From assembly GCA_030430565.1 (NCBI GenBank), contig JAUIKS010000030.1, forward strand, positions 85,912-149,911: a stretch of DNA of 64,000 nucleotides, written 5' to 3'. The notes beneath the pieces are model-generated. The model saw only the letters and a list, made by a program, of their open reading frames with translations, had not been told where the DNA came from and made no database searches. The translations under genes and the position numbers were made by a program. This document shows positions 53,162 to 61,805 of this stretch, piece after piece; the stretch's first letter is position 1; each line of letters begins with the position of its first letter. Source of the stretch: Polyangia bacterium (GTDB lineage: Bacteria > Myxococcota_A > Polyangia > Nannocystales > Nannocystaceae).

Positions 53162-54687
53162 GCGATCTTCTCCGCTGCCTTCTCGAGGATTTCTTCGAGA
53201 CCACCCATGACGATCTTCTGCTTCGCCGCGTCGTCATCGGCGACGGCCTCGCTCGAAGTGGTCTCGGGCTCGCGCGTCGCCTCGGGGTCTGTTGCCGGTG
53301 TCTCGGCCTTCTTCGCGCCGGTCCGCTTGGGCGGCTTTTTCTTCTTGCGCGACTTCGCGGACTTCTGTGCCTTTGCGGCCTCCTCGGCGCGCTCCTTCAT
53401 CGCGTCCTCGGTACCGCAGCCCAGTTCTTGCCAGTCGTCTTCGCTACGGATGTAGAACAGTCCGTAAGCACCCGTTGTCGACTCGACGAGCTTGAACTTG
53501 CCGCCGCCATCGCCAGCGGACGCGATGCAGATACGGCGGTCACCGCTGGTGCTCTCGAGCCAGGTCAACTCCGTGTCGCTCACGCGCTGCACATGGGGCT
53601 CCGCGGTCATCAGGTCCGCGTGTCGCTGCGCCCGTCGCTTCGCGTCGATCGCCCGCGAATACTCGCCGAGCTGCTCCTCGTCGTTGTCGAGCGGATGCCA
53701 CGTCAGCACGTACTTGCTCGCGTCCGCCTGCTTGATGGCCTCGTAGTGGCCGTATCGGGGGAGCGCGGCTAGGTACGTGATCGCGTCGTTCGGCGTGTCC
53801 TTGATCCACGTCAGCCGGCCCTGGACCGGCGGCGCAAACCGATCTGGCCCTTCGGCCTTGGTCGCGTCGACAAACTCGCGGGCCGTACCGAAGCGGTGCA
53901 TCCCGTGTTTGACGAACACCTCGGCGGTCCACTTGAGGTGGTCGACACTGCCGACCTCGAGGTCCCGGAACGTGCCGTCCTTCCACTCGTAGAACAGCGC
54001 CCAGCGCTGGCCGGCGCGCAGGATCTTGAACGAGCCGCCGTTGAACTTCGCCTCGTGGACCACGCGGTTCTCGACCATGCGCTCTTTCCAGTCGAGCGAC
54101 TCCCCGGTGACCTCGGCGACGTGCTCGGCTTTCTTCTCGGCGGACTTCGCCTTGCGGCGGGCGGCTCGAGCTTCCTTCTTCGCCGCGGCCGCCTTTTCGG
54201 CGGCGTCCTCCGTACCCGCGGCTTCGGCCTTCTTCTCGGCGGCGCTCGCCTTCTTCTCAGCCTTGCGCGCGGCCTTGGCCGCTTCGGTCGCGGCTTTCTC
54301 CGCCTCCGCGGCCTTCTCCGCCGCTGCGGCGCGTGCTGCCTCCTCGTTCGCGTGGAGCTCGGCTTCGGCCTTCTCCGCCTCCTTGGCTTTACACGCTGCT
54401 TTCGCCGCCGCCTTCTTGGCCTCATCGGACGCCTTCTCGGCCTCCTTCGCGGCGTCCTTGGCTTCCTTCTTCGTCGGTGGCTTCTCGCCCTTGTCCTTGG
54501 CCTTCTTCGCGGTCGGCTTCTCGTCTTCGCTGACGCCCTTCGGCGGCTTGCGGGCCTTCTTCAGCTCCCCGGTGTCGAGTGAGAGCGACATCCCCTCGCG
54601 CACGAACACGGTCATCGTTCGCCCATCGGTCCCCTCGACCTCGAGCGCGACCATGGGCACGCGAACACCTCGGACCGTGAAATCCAT
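53158..54687 (-). CDS. Lys/Ala/Glu-rich coiled-coil protein with globular C-terminal half
   Basis: 509 residues. After ~40 residues of beta-like sequence comes a ~150-residue stretch (about 45-200) of Lys/Ala/Glu repeats (KKEAKDAAKEAEKASDEAKK...), a long basic helix or coiled coil of the TolA/LEA kind. The C-terminal half contains two similar ~70-residue segments ('FKILRAGQRWALFYEWKDGTFRDLE' and 'GKFKLVESTTGAYGLFYIRSEDDWQEL'), probably duplicated beta domains, then a basic tail. No TM helix. It could be a DNA- or envelope-bridging structural protein. The ATG is preceded by GGAGG and lies 4 nt after the upstream stop. Confidence 0.6.
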   Translation of the reverse strand: MDFTVRGVRVPMVALEVEGTDGRTMTVFVREGMSLSLDTGELKKARKPPKGVSEDEKPTAKKAKDKGEKPPTKKEAKDAAKEAEKASDEAKKAAAKAACKAKEAEKAEAELHANEEAARAAAAEKAAEAEKAATEAAKAARKAEKKASAAEKKAEAAGTEDAAEKAAAAKKEARAARRKAKSAEKKAEHVAEVTGESLDWKERMVENRVVHEAKFNGGSFKILRAGQRWALFYEWKDGTFRDLEVGSVDHLKWTAEVFVKHGMHRFGTAREFVDATKAEGPDRFAPPVQGRLTWIKDTPNDAITYLAALPRYGHYEAIKQADASKYVLTWHPLDNDEEQLGEYSRAIDAKRRAQRHADLMTAEPHVQRVSDTELTWLESTSGDRRICIASAGDGGGKFKLVESTTGAYGLFYIRSEDDWQELGCGTEDAMKERAEEAAKAQKSAKSRKKKKPPKRTGAKKAETPATDPEATREPETTSSEAVADDDAAKQKIVMGGLEEILEKAAEKIA

Positions 54688-54691
54688 CGAC

Positions 54692-54910
54692 TCAGCCTCC
54701 GTTCCCGTTCTGGTTCACGGGTCGCGCCTGGAGCGTGATGCGGCACGAGCTGTTCCGCCCCTTCAACCACCACCCGAGCGCGAACGTACCGGCCGCGAGG
54801 CCCACGCCCGAGACGAGCGCGACGCCCAGGCGACGCGTGCTGCGACGCGCCTCCTCCTCGGTGTACTTCTCCAGTCGGGCGAGCTTCGCCTCGCAATCGT
54901 TATCTGCCAC
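54692..54910 (-). CDS. 72-residue single-TM protein
   Basis: GTG start at 54910, overlapping the upstream gene by 11 nt. A short charged helix (DNDCEAKLARLEKYTEEEARRS) precedes a TM helix (about 27-46, LGVALVSGVGLAAGTFALGW) and a small polar tail with one Cys (NSSCRITLQ). It matches the other tiny membrane proteins of this train in size and design. No function assigned. Confidence 0.65.
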   Translation of the reverse strand: MADNDCEAKLARLEKYTEEEARRSTRRLGVALVSGVGLAAGTFALGWWLKGRNSSCRITLQARPVNQNGNGG

Positions 54911-56900
54911 TTCGCTGCTCCCTCTGTCTGTGCCGCTCCCACGGGTAGGCGATGGCCGCTCCGCCGAGCGCGAGCGCGACCCCAACACCCGTGGCCCACG
55001 CCCACGTCGTCGAGCGCGGCTGCGGGTCGCCTGGTTCGATCGCCAGGTCGGCGAACGGCATCGCGTGATTCGTGCCGGGAACCGTCGGCGGCTCGTCGGC
55101 CTTGGGATCAAGGACGCCGGGCGACCGACCCTTGATCGTCGTGATCATCGGGATCCTCGGCACCCCTGCGTCGATGAGCGCCTGCTTCCAGTCCCGTGTC
55201 TTGCCGTCCGTGCCGACGAAGGGCTCATTGTCGGGGACATCGGAGAGGCGCACGAGCTTGCGGTCGGGGTGCTCGAGGAGGATCTGGCGAACCTCGTCGA
55301 GCCGGTCACGCACCGGCTTGTCCTTGAACGCGTCCCAGCCGCGCCGGACGTAGGCGCACACGAGCGAGCGGCGCAACATCGAGAGCTGCCGGCGGCGGAC
55401 CGCGTTCAGCGTCTGCTTGATGCTCGTCTCGTACATCGTGACGATGCAACGTGAGCCATCCGCCTTCGCGTCGTACGAGGCGGGGTCGATCACGCAGCCA
55501 AGATCGCGAGAGCGCCCCGGCCCGAGCCCCGGCTTATCCATATCGAAGCGCACATAGCTGCCGGAGGTCAGCTTGCTGTAGACGGGGTGGTAAGTCGTGC
55601 CGCCATCAAGGCGGCAACGCCATGACCCGATCGCGCATCCGATCGCAGAGCCGAACAGATACTCGGGGTGCATCGGATCCTTCACGCGCAGGAACGTCGC
55701 CTTGACGCCTGTGCCAGGGATCTCGATCTCGTAGCTCTCGGTCGCGTTCTTGCGCAGGAAGTCGAGCCCACCGTCGCAGTACGATCGCCAACGGTAGTGC
55801 AGACACTCCGTATCATCGGATTGCGCGGTCCCGACGTTGATCTTGTAGAGGTCTGGTGATGCGTGCTGCTGTGTCGCCCAGGACCAGGCGATCGAGCACA
55901 GGCGCCCGGTGTTGACGTAGAACGAGCCGACGTCGCGGACGATCGCCTGCTTGATCGGCCACGCGGCGCTCTGGTTGCGCCAGTGATCCACGACGGCGCC
56001 GAAGGGGTTCAGGCTGACCTGGATCACGCTCGTGATCTCGTTCATCCCGGGGATGAAGCCGACGCCGTCGACCGGCGTGAACAGGCCCTTGGGGACTCCG
56101 AGGTCATCCGCAGACGCGGGAGCGACCTTACCGGTTGCGAAGCCGTACCCGCCAAAGCGCGGCGAGCCAACCCACTCCGCGCGCGGATCGAAGCGAGGCG
56201 AGAACAGGCGCGTCCAGTGCCCCGTCTCGAGCACGCCGCGGACGACGGAGTTCACGTACCAGTCATCGACTCGGATCTTCGGCTCCTGGAGCGGCGGCAA
56301 GCGCTCGTAGGCGGCGGCGCGTCGCTCCTCGGCGTCCTTGGCCTCCTTGATCTTCTTGCTTCGGAACGCTCCGAAGATCGCGGCAGCGAAGCCGACGATC
56401 GCCGCAGCCGCGGCACCCACGGGTCCCGCGGCGGAGAGCGCCGCCATGCCGATACCAAACGCGGCCTTGGCGACGGTCGCGCCCGCCGAGCCGCCGCCGG
56501 TCGTCCCGGACATCAGGGCGTCGCCGAGCGCGAGGCCGACTCCCTTCGGATTGAGTGATGACGCAATCTCGGCGGGAAACGTCACGTCCTTGATCGCCGG
56601 CAGTAAGTTCGACATCACGCCGTTCGAGGCAGCTCCCGTGACGCCGACCTTCGGGACCGCGATCGAGCGCAGGAGCCAACGCGCGCCGTCCTGGAAGTCG
56701 GTGACGCCCTGAGAGTGCAGCGCACCCGTGGAGCCGATCTCGTTTGTGATCGCGAAGTTCGTGTCGATGTTGCTCGGATCGATCGACGGATCGGCGAGCG
56801 CGTCCATCAGCACGCTGTGGGGCGGGAGCGTGCTCCTGAACTCCTTGCCCAACGAGCCGAACAGCTTGTCGAACTTGTCGGTTCCCGGCTCGATGAACAT
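54900..56900 (-). CDS. Glycine-zipper membrane protein with C-terminal TM anchor
   Basis: 666 residues from the ATG at 56900 (TGATG overlap; a GTG one codon earlier is possible). Residues ~120-185 form a long Gly/Ala-rich hydrophobic region (GTTGGGSAGATVAKAAFGIG..., AAAAIVGFAAAIFGAF) resembling glycine-zipper pore or membrane-insertion segments. A large Cys-containing domain (about 205-600, Trp/Tyr/Asp-rich) follows, then a Pro-rich linker and a final TM helix (about 635-655). The overall plan, an insertion segment plus an anchored large domain, would suit a membrane-penetrating or channel component. No homologous family recognised, so the role is inference. Confidence 0.55.
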   Translation of the reverse strand: MFIEPGTDKFDKLFGSLGKEFRSTLPPHSVLMDALADPSIDPSNIDTNFAITNEIGSTGALHSQGVTDFQDGARWLLRSIAVPKVGVTGAASNGVMSNLLPAIKDVTFPAEIASSLNPKGVGLALGDALMSGTTGGGSAGATVAKAAFGIGMAALSAAGPVGAAAAAIVGFAAAIFGAFRSKKIKEAKDAEERRAAAYERLPPLQEPKIRVDDWYVNSVVRGVLETGHWTRLFSPRFDPRAEWVGSPRFGGYGFATGKVAPASADDLGVPKGLFTPVDGVGFIPGMNEITSVIQVSLNPFGAVVDHWRNQSAAWPIKQAIVRDVGSFYVNTGRLCSIAWSWATQQHASPDLYKINVGTAQSDDTECLHYRWRSYCDGGLDFLRKNATESYEIEIPGTGVKATFLRVKDPMHPEYLFGSAIGCAIGSWRCRLDGGTTYHPVYSKLTSGSYVRFDMDKPGLGPGRSRDLGCVIDPASYDAKADGSRCIVTMYETSIKQTLNAVRRRQLSMLRRSLVCAYVRRGWDAFKDKPVRDRLDEVRQILLEHPDRKLVRLSDVPDNEPFVGTDGKTRDWKQALIDAGVPRIPMITTIKGRSPGVLDPKADEPPTVPGTNHAMPFADLAIEPGDPQPRSTTWAWATGVGVALALGGAAIAYPWERHRQREQRSGR

Positions 56901-58090
56901 CACGCGCTCTCAGCAATGCCCCGCGCGCGGACGCAGGGGTCGGGGTTCCGGGCGAGTGCCGACCGGGCAGCCGGGCTCAGCGATTCTCGCGCGCGAAGGA
57001 AGGCACGGCGAGCGGCGAAGAACGCGGCGAAGGACTGCTTGACGTGGTTGTACGCGCGAACCGAGACGGCGCCGCGTGGCCCGTTCACGCGGGTCATCGT
57101 CTCGCTGCCCTGGTAGACGGTGAGGAGGCCGTTTTTGCGGTAGGTCTTGCCGACGATCGCGGCGCGCTCGTCGGTGAGCGCGGCAACGCGGGTGAGCACG
57201 CGATCAGTCGTCTTTCGAAAGTGCGTGTACTGAGCGACGACGACCCGCGCGTCCTGTCCCAGGTTGCCGACCGGGCTCCAGAACGACGCCGCGAGCCGCA
57301 TGCCGATCGTCGCGGGCCGCCAGGGGCGCCCGGTCTCCCACTCGAGACCAGGCGGGCGCAACCCGAGCGCGCCTCCGTAGACGTAGGGAAACGTGCCGAG
57401 CGAGAGAATCACCGGGTAGGAGCAGCCGACCGCCGGCATCGCGTAGCGCGGCCCGAAGTACGACGGCGCGACGTCAGCCCGGAACGCGCGGAACATGTGG
57501 CGGTCGGCCGGTGCCTCGCGCACAGGAAGCCGCAGCGCCATGGCGAGCGTTCGGTTGCTCGCTCGAGGCGCGACGCTCGACGGCGCCGCGCTCGACGGCG
57601 CCGCTCTCGACGGCTCGGAGCGTCTCGCCGTGATGGTTGGCGTCGCCTCCGGGTCAGGCCGCCGCGCGTCGTAGCACGCGCGGTTTGGCAGCTTCGTGCT
57701 CGGGATGTCGACACGCCACAGATTCCGACGACCGAGCCCGATGCGCTCAATCTCCTCGAGCGCGGTGTGCCGAATCTGCGCGCGGGCCAGGCGGGTGCGC
57801 GCGTGTGTCGGATCGCGCCGCGAGCTATCGCTCTGACGCTGAGCCAGCCAGTTATCGAACGCCTGCAAGGCCGCGGTCTCGACCACCGAAGCGTCGCTCA
57901 GGTGCGCAACGCCACCGAGCGCATCGCTCAGCGCCGCGGACCATCCGATCGATTTCGCCACGCGGCGCCACTGCTCGACGATCCAACGGAGGCGGTCGCC
58001 CTCGGACGCGGCGTCGAAGTCGCCAGCGAGATCGGCCAGCGTGTTCAGCTCGCCGTCGTAGCAGCCCAGGATGTCGGCCCAATCCCTCAT
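56900..58090 (-). CDS. Conserved-looking hypothetical protein of the element
   Basis: 396 residues, TGATG overlap with the gene before. The N-terminal ~130 residues are helical (LNTLADLAGDFDAASEGDRLRW, VETAALQAFDNWLAQRQ). The middle has an Ala/Ser/Pro repeat (RAAPSSAAPSSVAPRAS). The C-terminal half is mixed with a Pro/Gly/Tyr-rich part (MPAVGCSYPVILSLGTFPYV) and a basic helical end. No TM, no signal, no catalytic motif recognised. Position between the muramidase and the glycine-zipper protein suggests a partner in the same complex. Confidence 0.5.
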   Translation of the reverse strand: MRDWADILGCYDGELNTLADLAGDFDAASEGDRLRWIVEQWRRVAKSIGWSAALSDALGGVAHLSDASVVETAALQAFDNWLAQRQSDSSRRDPTHARTRLARAQIRHTALEEIERIGLGRRNLWRVDIPSTKLPNRACYDARRPDPEATPTITARRSEPSRAAPSSAAPSSVAPRASNRTLAMALRLPVREAPADRHMFRAFRADVAPSYFGPRYAMPAVGCSYPVILSLGTFPYVYGGALGLRPPGLEWETGRPWRPATIGMRLAASFWSPVGNLGQDARVVVAQYTHFRKTTDRVLTRVAALTDERAAIVGKTYRKNGLLTVYQGSETMTRVNGPRGAVSVRAYNHVKQSFAAFFAARRAFLRARESLSPAARSALARNPDPCVRARGIAESA

Positions 58091-59031
58091 CACGCGCCTC
58101 CTCGCAGCGTCGGTAGCGTGCCGACGAGCTGCTCGAGCACCGACATCACGCCGGGCCAGTTATTGGTCGACAGCTTCGCGGGGATCGTCGACTCGTCGTT
58201 CAGATCGATACCGACCTCGCCCGCGTGGCGCTTGAACTTCTTCTGGACGGTGTTGTAGTTGTCGCCACCGCGACCGCTCTTGAGCCACGACGGCGACGCC
58301 CAGCCGACCTTGATATCCGCGTGATTGTCGATCTGGTAGTTGTCGAGCAGCCGCTGCATGTATACGCAGGCGCCGAAGCCCGCGACGCGCGGCAGGAACA
58401 TGATCCGCGGATCAGAGTTGAGCAGCGGCGCCTTGCTTCTCAGCGGGATTACGCCGGTCCACAGGAAGAACGGCGCGAGCGCGCCGAACAGCCCGCCAGA
58501 CCCGAAGTCCGCCGCCTGCTGCCCAAACTTGAGCTCGGGGTTGCGCCCCTTGTAGTTCTCCCACGCGCGCTTCGAGCCCGCGCGCTCCCGCTTGTCGCGG
58601 TCCGTATCGCCATCACCGTTATGCGCAGTCGGGACCCACCGCGACTCGCCATAAGCGATCACTGAGAAGAGCCGACCCGAGCCGACGATCGTGCTGACCT
58701 CCTCCATCAACATGAACAGCGGCCGGAACTCCTCCGGCGTCATGCCCCAGTTGTTCACGAGGTCTCCGCTCACGTCGGCAGCCGTGGGTAACGGGAGGAC
58801 GTTCTCCCACATCCCCACGCGCTTCTCGTCTTCGGTCGCGGCTCCGTTCGTCGCGGACGCGTCGTCGGTGGGCGCCTCGGGCTCGACGGGCGTCGCGTCC
58901 TCGGCGGGCTTTGGTACTGGCTCGGACTCGCCGCTTCGTTGGCGGAGAGTCAGGTAGTAGGCGGCTCCGCCCGCGAGTCCGGCTGCGGCTACGCCAACGC
59001 CGACCGCTCCCAGGGTTCCAAGTCTCATCAT
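58090..59031 (-). CDS. TM-anchored SLT-like muramidase
   Basis: 313 residues. An N-terminal glycine-zipper TM helix (about 5-27) and an acidic Pro/Glu/Ala linker precede a helical domain (about 75-313). VIAYGESRWVPTAHNGDGDTDRD resembles the catalytic segment of lytic transglycosylase (SLT) folds, with Glu129 as the acid in the GES-x-W context, followed by a region with several aromatic residues. It would cut glycan strands at the membrane-facing side. Start overlaps the previous stop as ATGA (ATG ATG, either possible). With the M15 and M23-like proteins it gives the element enzymes against both glycan and peptide bonds of peptidoglycan. Confidence 0.7.
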   Translation of the reverse strand: MMRLGTLGAVGVGVAAAGLAGGAAYYLTLRQRSGESEPVPKPAEDATPVEPEAPTDDASATNGAATEDEKRVGMWENVLPLPTAADVSGDLVNNWGMTPEEFRPLFMLMEEVSTIVGSGRLFSVIAYGESRWVPTAHNGDGDTDRDKRERAGSKRAWENYKGRNPELKFGQQAADFGSGGLFGALAPFFLWTGVIPLRSKAPLLNSDPRIMFLPRVAGFGACVYMQRLLDNYQIDNHADIKVGWASPSWLKSGRGGDNYNTVQKKFKRHAGEVGIDLNDESTIPAKLSTNNWPGVMSVLEQLVGTLPTLRGGA

Positions 59032-59876
59032 GCACCTCCTTGCGGTGCCTCGGCCGGCGGGGGCGCGGCTGGGGGCGCGGCGAACTGGACCGTCGTCTTC
59101 GGGCGGGTGACCTGCGCGTATACGATCAAGCCAACGACGCCGACCGCCGCCACGCCGCCCGTCACGTAGAGCAGCGGCTTGACGATCTGCCACGTCGCCT
59201 CGCCCGCCGCCTGGGCGACCTGCTTTTGCGCCTCAAATACCTTCTCGCCGACATCCTTGGCGGCTTCGCCGACGTCCTCGGCGACATCCTTTGTCTTTTC
59301 CCAGACCTGCTCGGCTGTCTCGCTCGCGGCCTCACCGACAGCCTCGGCCGTTTCGCCGAGATCCTGTTTGGCCTCCTCGACCGCGGCCCCCGCGGCTTCG
59401 CCGACCTCGTCCCAATCATCTACGAAGGCCCACCCGAGCGGGCCAGCCGATCGAAGGACCATGTTCGCGTCCCAGGTGAACCAGGCGTTGTAGAGCTTGT
59501 TGTAACCGCTCGCCTCCTCGGTCCCGTGGTCGGGAATCTCATCGCCTGGGAGTTCCGGCTCGAGATCGGGGCGGCGGTTGAACGCGAGCGAGATCGCCGG
59601 CGGCGCGTGGGTGACGAGCTTCTCGAGGTCTCCGAAGCTCGTGATCGGCTCCCAGTAGTGTCGCGCGCGAACAGCCGTCCACGGGTAGTCCTCGTCGTCG
59701 AGCCCCTCCATGCGCGCCCAGTAGGCGTCGCGGCCCTCGTTGGTCGCCTCCTCGAAGAGGACTTGTAGAAAGATCTCGACGTCCTCCGCGTGGAGGTACT
59801 TCTCATCTTCGGACAGCTCGGCCTCGAGCAGCGAGAACTCGGCCAGAGTCGCAGCACGTGCGCTGGAAACAATCAT
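59028..59876 (-). CDS. LEA-like amphipathic-helix protein with C-terminal TM
   Basis: 282 residues. The N-terminal ~145 residues are a globular acidic region rich in Trp/Tyr. A long run of 11-residue-type amphipathic repeats (about 155-230: EVGEAAGAAVEEAKQDLGET, then AEQVWEKTKDVAEDVGEAAK) resembles LEA or perilipin helices that lie on membranes. A TM helix (about 232-252) and a Pro/Ala tail follow. It could coat or curve a lipid bilayer. GAGGGGATGAG precedes the ATG; a 70-bp gap separates it from the candidate structural gene upstream. Confidence 0.6.
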   Translation of the reverse strand: MIVSSARAATLAEFSLLEAELSEDEKYLHAEDVEIFLQVLFEEATNEGRDAYWARMEGLDDEDYPWTAVRARHYWEPITSFGDLEKLVTHAPPAISLAFNRRPDLEPELPGDEIPDHGTEEASGYNKLYNAWFTWDANMVLRSAGPLGWAFVDDWDEVGEAAGAAVEEAKQDLGETAEAVGEAASETAEQVWEKTKDVAEDVGEAAKDVGEKVFEAQKQVAQAAGEATWQIVKPLLYVTGGVAAVGVVGLIVYAQVTRPKTTVQFAAPPAAPPPAEAPQGGA

Positions 59877-59946
59877 CTCTCATCCCCTCGCGGTGAGCCG
59901 AGCCAGCAACAACCGGGCGCGTCCGTGCGCGCCGGTCATCGCGGGT

Positions 59947-60642
59947 TCAGCAGCCCTCGATCTTGCACTGCTCGTAGAAGTCGGAGTTGTTGTAGTGGAT
60001 GGTGACGAACGCCGACACGAGGTTGTTGGCCGTGCCGACGTGGCGAATCTCGACCGCGAGCTTCTCGACCGAGCCGACCGTGACCGCGCAGCCGCGGTAC
60101 TCGGGGAAGTCGATGTGGATCTGCGTACCATTCTTGTTGATGAACTGGTTGCCGCGATACTCGGGGCCGATCGCCTTGCCCTTCACCGTGCCGCCCGGCC
60201 CCAGGTAGAACTGGACCTTGAGGTCGGAGTAGTTCGTGCCCTGGTTGGCGAGGTTGAAATCGATGGCGATCTTCGTCGGGATGAAGCCGGGGCGGGCGCC
60301 CTGCTCGAGGCGGATCGCGTTGTTCGGCGACAGCGGGAACGTGTTGACGAAGCCCGGCCCGAAGTCCTCGACGATCACGTCGATGTTGGTCTGCGTGTCG
60401 TCGCTGTACTCGTCGAGCGTGATGTGCGAGTAGAGCTGATTGCCCGGGCAGCAGCCGCGACGCACGATCTGCTCGAGGCTGCGGCAGCCGGTGCGCAGGC
60501 GCTCGACCGCGTCGCAGTGCTGTTTGAAACGCAGCAGGTCGGGCATGCACTCGCGGAGCATCTGCATCTGCTGCGGCGAGAAGCCCAGCACGCGGCAAAC
60601 GTGCTTGTGCATCTCCTCGTCGCTGTAGTCGTACCCGGTCAT
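59947..60642 (-). CDS. Candidate major structural protein
   Basis: 231 residues from the ATG at 60642, chosen because AAGGGG sits 6 nt upstream; longer in-frame starts (60666, GTG 60738) lack a ribosome site. The first ~75 residues are helical with several Cys (EEMHKHVCRVLGFSPQQMQM, then RRGCCPGN). The remaining ~150 form strands with the polar, Asn/Thr/Gly-rich character of a jelly-roll (NIDVIVEDFGPGF, TKIAIDFNLANQGTNYSDLK, VQFYLGPGGTVKG, LAVEIRHVGTANNLVSAFVTIHYNN). The 147-bp gap before the gene is the largest in the train and may hold an internal promoter for high expression. No family recognised; a capsid role is inference. Confidence 0.5.
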   Translation of the reverse strand: MTGYDYSDEEMHKHVCRVLGFSPQQMQMLRECMPDLLRFKQHCDAVERLRTGCRSLEQIVRRGCCPGNQLYSHITLDEYSDDTQTNIDVIVEDFGPGFVNTFPLSPNNAIRLEQGARPGFIPTKIAIDFNLANQGTNYSDLKVQFYLGPGGTVKGKAIGPEYRGNQFINKNGTQIHIDFPEYRGCAVTVGSVEKLAVEIRHVGTANNLVSAFVTIHYNNSDFYEQCKIEGC

Positions 60643-60789
60643 CGTGGTCCCCTTGTGGGGCACCATCTGGACCACTGTTTCGGATGATTGTGTCACGACA
60701 GTTTCCTCGTCTGGTTGATGTACCTGTCCTGTTCCCACCGTCCGCGGACGCCGGGTATCGGCTCTACTCTTGGGTTCTCTACTGGTTGG

Positions 60790-61317
60790 CTATCTCGGTA
60801 TCTTCAGCATCTGCCGGAGTCTCGCGTCGACCGTGGCGCCCGCGCTCGCGTCGGGCTGGGCGTTTCGTCGGCGTCGCGGATCGGGCGTCGTGCCGGCGTT
60901 CGGCAGCGTCATGTTGCGCTCGGCAGGCGGCGTGGGGGCAGGCGCCGACTCGGTCGACGCCGCCGGATCGGGCGCTGTCGACGTCGGCTCTGCGGGCTCC
61001 GGCTGCGGCGGAGGCCGCTCCGGCACCGGTTGCTCGGGCGCCTCGACAGGCTCGGCCGCCGCGGCGCTCGGAGGTGTCTCCGATGTCGTCGGCGTGGGCG
61101 CCTCCGTTGGCTCCGTGTTCTCGCCGGGCGGATCTGGCAGGGCGGGCAGGTCGTAGGTGTACCAGTCGATCACGAGGATCGCGTTGCGCTCGATGCCCTC
61201 GGTCTGGTGGCGCTCAACCTCGAGCTTGACCTCGTGGCCGTCTTCGGTGACCCCGTGCAGGAGCGCGATCGGGGAGTCGCCCTTGAGGACACGTTTGACG
61301 CGGGCGACGATCTTCAC
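60790..61317 (-). CDS. Small beta-barrel-like domain with long Pro-rich tail
   Basis: 175 residues, GTG start overlapping the upstream stop (GTGA). The first ~55 residues (KIVARVKRVLKGDSPIALLH, EVKLEVERHQTEGIERNAIL) form a small beta domain. A long Pro/Thr/Glu/Ala disordered region (about 60-150) and a basic end (RRRRNAQPDASAGATVDARL) follow. The tail could span a gap in the envelope, as in TonB- or TolA-like linkers. No family recognised. Confidence 0.55.
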   Translation of the reverse strand: MKIVARVKRVLKGDSPIALLHGVTEDGHEVKLEVERHQTEGIERNAILVIDWYTYDLPALPDPPGENTEPTEAPTPTTSETPPSAAAAEPVEAPEQPVPERPPPQPEPAEPTSTAPDPAASTESAPAPTPPAERNMTLPNAGTTPDPRRRRNAQPDASAGATVDARLRQMLKIPR

Positions 61318-61805
61318 GCCATCACTCCTTCCGGCGGGGTCGCGGGCGCCGGCTGTTTGAGGTAAGCGACCTCGACGACGTAGAGCACGCTCCCGCCCGC
61401 GGCCATGGCACCGAGCACGCCGAGAGAGCTGCGAACGCTCCAGTGCAGATCGGGCATGAGCACGCCCGTGAGCGCGACGCCGCCGCCGATGAAGGCGAAC
61501 AGCGGAATCCTCGAGTCCATGTTCTTCTGAAGGTAGTAGCCGATGGCCAGGCCGGTGACGGCGCTTCCGAGCACGAGCACGAGCTGCTTCCAGTCGCCGC
61601 CAGCGTGGCGCTGGATCACCGCCGTCGCGCGATCGATGCGCGACTCGGCGTCGCGGGTCATCCTGTCGGCGGACTTGCTGCGCTGATCGAGCTCGGCCTT
61701 GGCCTTCTGGAGCTCCTCCTTGAGCGCGTCGATCCGACGCTCGAGCGGGATAGCGATCTCGCGCTCGATCTTCCCCATGTACTCCACCTGTTGATCGACG
61801 GTCAT
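61314..61805 (-). CDS. Coiled-coil protein with a multi-TM C-terminal half
   Basis: 163 residues. A coiled coil (about 5-65, IEREIAIPLERRIDALKEEL) is followed by a hydrophobic half with about three to four TM helices (about 72-155; KQLVLVLGSAVTGLAIGYYL, LFAFIGGGVALTGVLM, LGVLGAMAAGGSVLYVVEVA). It is the most hydrophobic member of the train and could seed a membrane assembly. ATGA and GTGA overlaps on both sides show translational coupling. Confidence 0.65.
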   Translation of the reverse strand: MTVDQQVEYMGKIEREIAIPLERRIDALKEELQKAKAELDQRSKSADRMTRDAESRIDRATAVIQRHAGGDWKQLVLVLGSAVTGLAIGYYLQKNMDSRIPLFAFIGGGVALTGVLMPDLHWSVRSSLGVLGAMAAGGSVLYVVEVAYLKQPAPATPPEGVMA

